DNA of 64,000 nucleotides from NCBI RefSeq assembly GCF_001485215.1, contig NZ_BBWW01000002.1, positions 254,181 through 318,180 of the forward strand, in the 5' to 3' direction. The stretch comes from Leptolyngbya sp. NIES-2104 (lineage in GTDB: Bacteria; Cyanobacteriota; Cyanobacteriia; Leptolyngbyales; Leptolyngbyaceae). The stretch's first letter is position 1. Each line of letters opens with the position of its first letter. Shown one piece after another: positions 60,772 to 64,000 of this stretch. Both the position numbers and the translations under genes were made by a program. A model generated the notes under the pieces. It was not told where the DNA came from, did no database searches, and saw only the letters and a program-made list of their open reading frames with translations.

Positions 60772-62772
60772 ATGAAAGCACGGAAACCAACTCAATCAAG
60801 CTGCTGCGGTCACGACGACGACCATGATCATCAGTCGCACACAACGGCTCACGACCACACCGCAGGACACAGCCACGACGATGATGATCACGATCATAGT
60901 CACGACAGCGGGGATCTCAAGCAAGAGATTATCTTGGTGTCGATCGTGGTTGTCTTATTCCTCATCGGCTTCATTCTTGAGCAGCAATTGCACAACACGC
61001 CGTACTCGATCGCGGAATATGCCGTATTGATCCCGGCTTATCTCTTGAGCGGTTGGGGCGTTTTGACCAGTGCGGGACGGAATATTCTCAAAGGACGACT
61101 GTTCGATGAAAACTTCTTGATGACGATCGCAACGTTGGGCGCGATCTCGATTCATCTATTGCCGGAAGCCGTCGCGGTGATGCTATTCTTCCGCATTGGA
61201 GAACTGTTTCAAGAATCTGCGGTGGGTCGATCGCGCAAATCAATTAGCGCGTTGTTAGAAGTTCGTCCTGATACCGCGAATTTGAAGCTCAACGGCGAAG
61301 TGAGACCCGTTTCTCCAGAATCCGTCAAAGTTGGCGATATGATTCTGGTCAAGCCTGGAGAAAAGATTCCGCTGGATGGTGAAATTTTAGACGGCAATTC
61401 GCAGGTTGATACCTCTGCGCTGACAGGTGAATCGGTTCCCCGTACTGTTAAACCTGGCGAAACAGTCCTAGCAGGCATGATCAACCAATCGGGTGTACTC
61501 ACGATCAGAACGACGAAGCTGTTTGGCGAATCGTCGATCGCTCGAATTCTAGAGCTAGTCGAAAATGCTAGCAGCAAGAAAGCTGAAACTGAGAAATTTA
61601 TCCGCAAGTTTGCCAAAATCTACACGCCGATCGTGGTGTTTTTGTCGTTGGCAGTGGCAATTCTTCCGCCGTTGTTTATGAACAATCCAACCGATGCCGA
61701 TCGCTTCCGCTGGGTCTACAATGCTTTGGTTTTGCTGGTGATTTCCTGCCCGTGTGGATTGGTGATTAGTATTCCACTCGGCTATTTTGGCGGCGTTGGA
61801 GGTGCAGCAAAACGGGGTGTGCTAGTCAAAGGCTCCACTTATTTAGATACACTTGCCGCCGTGAATACGGTTGTATTTGACAAGACTGGAACCTTGACTC
61901 AAGGGGTGTTTAAAGTCACTCAAATTATTCCAAAGAATGGCTTTACTGAAGAGAAGTTACTAGCTCTTGCAGCCCAAGTAGAAGCGCATTCTAATCACCC
62001 AGTTGCACAGTCGATTCGGACTGCTTATGGTCAAGCGATCGATGAGTCTCAAGTTCAAGACTACAAAGAAATTGCAGGGCACGGAATTCAAGCAAAAGTC
62101 GGGAATCAGCTTGTGATTGCAGGCAATGATCGACTATTACATCGTGAAAATATTGCTCATGATGTCTGTCAAGTGGATGGAACGGTTGTGCATCTAGCGA
62201 CTAATGGGACTTATGCAGGTCGGATTATCATTGCAGACGAACTAAAAGAAGATGCAGTCGAGGCAATTCGATCGCTGAGAAAAATCGGCGTTGAGAAAAC
62301 AATCATGCTGACAGGCGACAATCAAAGCGTTGCAGATGGTGTCGCGAGACAACTCGGCTTGAGTGGCTATCGAGCGGAACTTTTACCAGAAGGAAAAGTC
62401 GAAGCGATCGAGCAAATCTTGCGTGAATCTGGCAAAGGAAAAGTCGCTTTTGTGGGCGATGGAATTAATGATGCGCCAGTGATTGCGCGGGCGGATGTCG
62501 GTATGGCAATGGGTGGACTGGGATCAGATGCCGCGATCGAGACGGCTGACGTGGTAATCATGACCGATGCTCCGTCCAAAATTGCTGAAGCGATTCAAAT
62601 CGGACGCAAGACACACCGGATTGTGATTCAGAACATTGTAATGGCGATGGTCGTGAAAGGCTTCTTTATTATTCTGGGTGCGTTTGGGATTGCAACACTG
62701 TGGGAAGCAGTATTTGCCGATGTGGGCGTGGCGCTACTTGCCGTTCTCAATGCAAATCGAGTTGTCAGATAA
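60772..62772 (+). CDS. ziaA: P1B-type Zn/Cd-transporting ATPase (ZiaA/CadA/ZntA-like)
   Basis: A 666-residue metal ATPase. The N-terminus is His/Asp-rich (CCGHDDDHDHQSHTTAHDH) and replaces the usual HMA domain. Catalytic motifs are TGES (ALTGESVPR), CPC in the sixth helix (VISCPCGLVISIP), DKTGT (VFDKTGTLTQG), HP (HSNHPVAQ) and GDGIND. The final helix has FADVGVALLAVLNANR, the aspartate of the P1B-2 zinc/cadmium type. It should export Zn or Cd. It ends before a short hairpin and the VKOR-like gene. Confidence 0.95.
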   Translation: MKARKPTQSSCCGHDDDHDHQSHTTAHDHTAGHSHDDDDHDHSHDSGDLKQEIILVSIVVVLFLIGFILEQQLHNTPYSIAEYAVLIPAYLLSGWGVLTSAGRNILKGRLFDENFLMTIATLGAISIHLLPEAVAVMLFFRIGELFQESAVGRSRKSISALLEVRPDTANLKLNGEVRPVSPESVKVGDMILVKPGEKIPLDGEILDGNSQVDTSALTGESVPRTVKPGETVLAGMINQSGVLTIRTTKLFGESSIARILELVENASSKKAETEKFIRKFAKIYTPIVVFLSLAVAILPPLFMNNPTDADRFRWVYNALVLLVISCPCGLVISIPLGYFGGVGGAAKRGVLVKGSTYLDTLAAVNTVVFDKTGTLTQGVFKVTQIIPKNGFTEEKLLALAAQVEAHSNHPVAQSIRTAYGQAIDESQVQDYKEIAGHGIQAKVGNQLVIAGNDRLLHRENIAHDVCQVDGTVVHLATNGTYAGRIIIADELKEDAVEAIRSLRKIGVEKTIMLTGDNQSVADGVARQLGLSGYRAELLPEGKVEAIEQILRESGKGKVAFVGDGINDAPVIARADVGMAMGGLGSDAAIETADVVIMTDAPSKIAEAIQIGRKTHRIVIQNIVMAMVVKGFFIILGAFGIATLWEAVFADVGVALLAVLNANRVVR

Positions 62773-62788
62773 CACAGATTGCTTTACC

Positions 62789-62815
62789 GGGATGAAAAGC
62801 CTTCCTTCTCATCCC
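62789..62815 (+). terminator. Possible terminator after the ATPase
   Basis: GGGATGA (62789-62795) pairs with TCATCCC (62809-62815). No T tract follows, so it may only be partial. The VKOR-like gene's AGGAGG follows, so it may also regulate that gene. Confidence 0.4.
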
Positions 62816-62847
62816 AAACTTATTAACATCAGGAGGTTTAAGACTCT

Positions 62848-63010
62848 ATGCCGCGTAAACGATCGACCCCTTGGATTCATCGCTGGTCACGCTTTATCAT
62901 GGCAGGACTGGCAACGATCGGAGCCGTCGTAACGGGTTATTTAACGATCGTCAAATTCTCTCAAAGTTCAACAGCTTGCCCGACGAATGGATGTGACATT
63001 GTTCTATCTA
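62848..63010 (+). pseudogene. VKOR-family gene interrupted by IS5-type element
   Basis: ATG 62848 has AGGAGG 10 bases upstream. The frame reads MPRKRSTPWIHRWSRFIMAG, a first membrane helix (LATIGAVVTGYLTIV), and TACPTNGCDIVLS, the start of a bacterial vitamin K epoxide reductase with its first cysteines. After codon 54 the insertion sequence begins. The remainder of the gene should lie right of the window. The membrane enzyme supports disulfide formation in many cyanobacteria. Confidence 0.8.
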
Positions 63011-63046
63011 GGGCGTATCTGCAAAGTCTAAATGTAAGGTAGTGCT

Positions 63047-63909
63047 TCATTTGAGCCAAATCAGAATTGCTGCGATTGTCAACATTGCTAGATAGTTCTC
63101 TGCGCGTTTTTCATACCGTGTTGCTACCCGTCGAGCTTGCTTGAGTCGATTGATCAAGCGCTCAATCCGGTTGCGCTCACGGTAGAGTCCCCGATTGAAA
63201 CGCGGTCGGCGCTTGGCGTTCTTGCGCTTGGGAATCACTGGAGTCGTGTGCTGACGACGCAGCGATCGCCGAATCGAATCCGCATCATAGCCTTTGTCGC
63301 CAACGAGATAACGCGGACGTTGCTTCGGTCTGCCGCGTCCTTTGCGCTTGATGCGGGGTGCTGCTTCGTTGAGTTTGTCAAAGCCCTTGACATCGTGGCT
63401 TTGTCCCGGCAAGATGACAAACTGCATCGGTTTACCCAGTCCTTCCGCCTGAATCTGAATCTTGGTGCTGAAGCCGCCTTTGGATCGCCCCAGTGCTTCT
63501 TGTTCTTGCAGTTGTTCGGTCGTTAAACGCGGTTGTTCTGGGTTTTGATCCCCCTTTTTGCGCCCGCTGCATGTTGGTGGGCGCGAACTATCGTGCTATC
63601 GACGAAATGCACTTCCCAATCAATTTGGTGCGCTGCGTCTGCTGTGTGTTGCAATTGATTCAAGATCTGCTGCCACACCCCTTGGGCACGCCACCGATAG
63701 AAGCGGCTCGACACCGTACCGCGTGAACCATACCGCTCTGGTAAGTCTGACCACGGTGCGCCCGTCCGGTGTATCCACAAGATGCCATTGAGAACTTGGC
63801 GATGGTCATTGGCAGGTCTGCCTGTGGGCGCGGGTTGCGGCAGTAACGGTTGCAGTTTCTGCCATTGTGCGTCGCTTAAATCCCCTCGGTGCTGTGCCAT
63901 TGTTCCCAA
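63047..63909 (-). CDS. IS5-family DDE transposase in two frames (-1 frameshift)
   Basis: Frame one (63909 to 63523) begins MGTMAQHRGDLSDAQWQKL and has FVDSTIVRAHQH (first catalytic D), then stops after AKRGIKTQNNRV. Frame two (-1) resumes as KKGDQNPEQPRLTTEQ and has VGDKGYDADS (second D) and RNRIERLINRLK (E). The frames meet at A5G5 (63550-63559), a plausible -1 slippage site. Together they make a complete DDE transposase. A plain frameshift mutation is the alternative. Confidence 0.88.
63550..63559 (-). promoter_or_regulatory. Possible -1 ribosomal frameshift site
   Basis: On the coding strand AAAAAGGGGG follows GC. Zero-frame codons are GCA AAA AGG GGG. A -1 shift gives AAA AAG GGG GAT and joins the two transposase halves in a family-like way. 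Confidence 0.5.
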
Positions 63910-64000
63910 CTCATCTGTTTCCAGACGTTAGAGTGCCCAGCACTGCTCGAAGATGCACGCTAGATTTAGGGTCGCTCTACAGTTTGCAGATACGCCCTAG

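Larger units (their letters stand above)
63011..63997 (-). mobile_element. IS5-family insertion sequence
   Basis: 987 bp. Terminal inverted repeats of 15-18 bp: CTAGGGCGTATCTGCAAA at the left (63008-63025) and its exact complement at the right (63983-64000). If the outermost TA on both sides is the target duplication, the element is GGGCGT...ACGCCC. The window ends exactly there, so the right flank is not visible. It carries a two-frame transposase. It disrupts the VKOR-like gene. Confidence 0.9.

Noticed and set aside
61209..61616. 135-codon minus-strand frame
   Set aside because: Antisense to the P-type ATPase, whose motifs are unbroken.
1..64000. tRNA, rRNA or riboswitch genes
   Set aside because: None could be recognised by eye on either strand; a covariance-model scan would be needed to exclude small RNAs.

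Overview
The window looks like a large cyanobacterial plasmid (or plasmid-derived chromosomal island). The octamer GCGATCGC and its shorter forms are scattered through almost every gene, as is typical of many cyanobacteria. Several proteins belong to families found mainly in cyanobacteria and plastids (Ycf34, Ycf46, DUF1257/Ycf35, DUF2997), and the metal-resistance genes resemble the Synechocystis Nrs/Zia/Cop systems. The genus cannot be told. I found no rRNA, tRNA, CRISPR array or phage structural gene. All calls rest on reading the sequence; no database search was possible.

Layout. 1-4.3 kb: small genes and a YhcG/DUF1016-type PD-(D/E)XK nuclease gene split, exactly in frame, by a complete group II intron encoding a reverse transcriptase-maturase-HNH protein. 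4.8-9.8 kb: an XRE regulator, then a six-gene minus-strand operon (coiled-coil protein, DUF1257, DUF2997, Ycf46-like AAA ATPase, Ycf34, WGR-domain protein). 9.9-12.5 kb: macrodomain protein, exported protein and a winged-helix-like protein. 12.5-26.8 kb: twelve closely packed minus-strand genes mixing replication and PRTRC functions: conserved unknown, methylase-helicase fusion, prim-pol primase, DNA polymerase sliding clamp, sigma factor, PRTRC-type proteins (E-like, ubiquitin-like C-like, an unknown, B-like, JAB protease A, ThiF/E1) and clamp-loader delta. 27-32.5 kb: a three-gene cassette of unknown function, an Rpn/DUF4351 protein, a 21-bp tandem repeat and a HEPN-like protein. 32.7-38.2 kb: a pseudogene, then the operon dnaX-holB-PP-loop (DndC-like)-DGQHR (DndB-like). 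38.2-41 kb: a phosphoesterase and unknown membrane proteins.

41.3-62.8 kb is a metal-homeostasis island: a CsoR/InrS-type repressor with an NrsD-like exporter sharing one operator type; two ArsR/SmtB-type repressors, one with a CDF transporter and one with a Zn/Cd-type P1B ATPase; a two-component system; an HME-RND efflux operon; another CDF exporter; two more sigma factors; and several exported proteins. A direct repeat (TTTCAT, 5 nt, TTTCAT on the coding strand) occurs seven times. Six copies lie 50-145 bp in front of minus-strand starts, including the response regulator's own gene, which suggests one regulon. The window ends with a VKOR-like gene interrupted by an IS5-family insertion sequence whose transposase needs a -1 frameshift.

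Together the genes suggest a replicon that carries its own clamp, clamp loader, primase and helicase, has a ubiquitin-like PRTRC module in the same operon, and bears a coordinated metal-resistance cargo.
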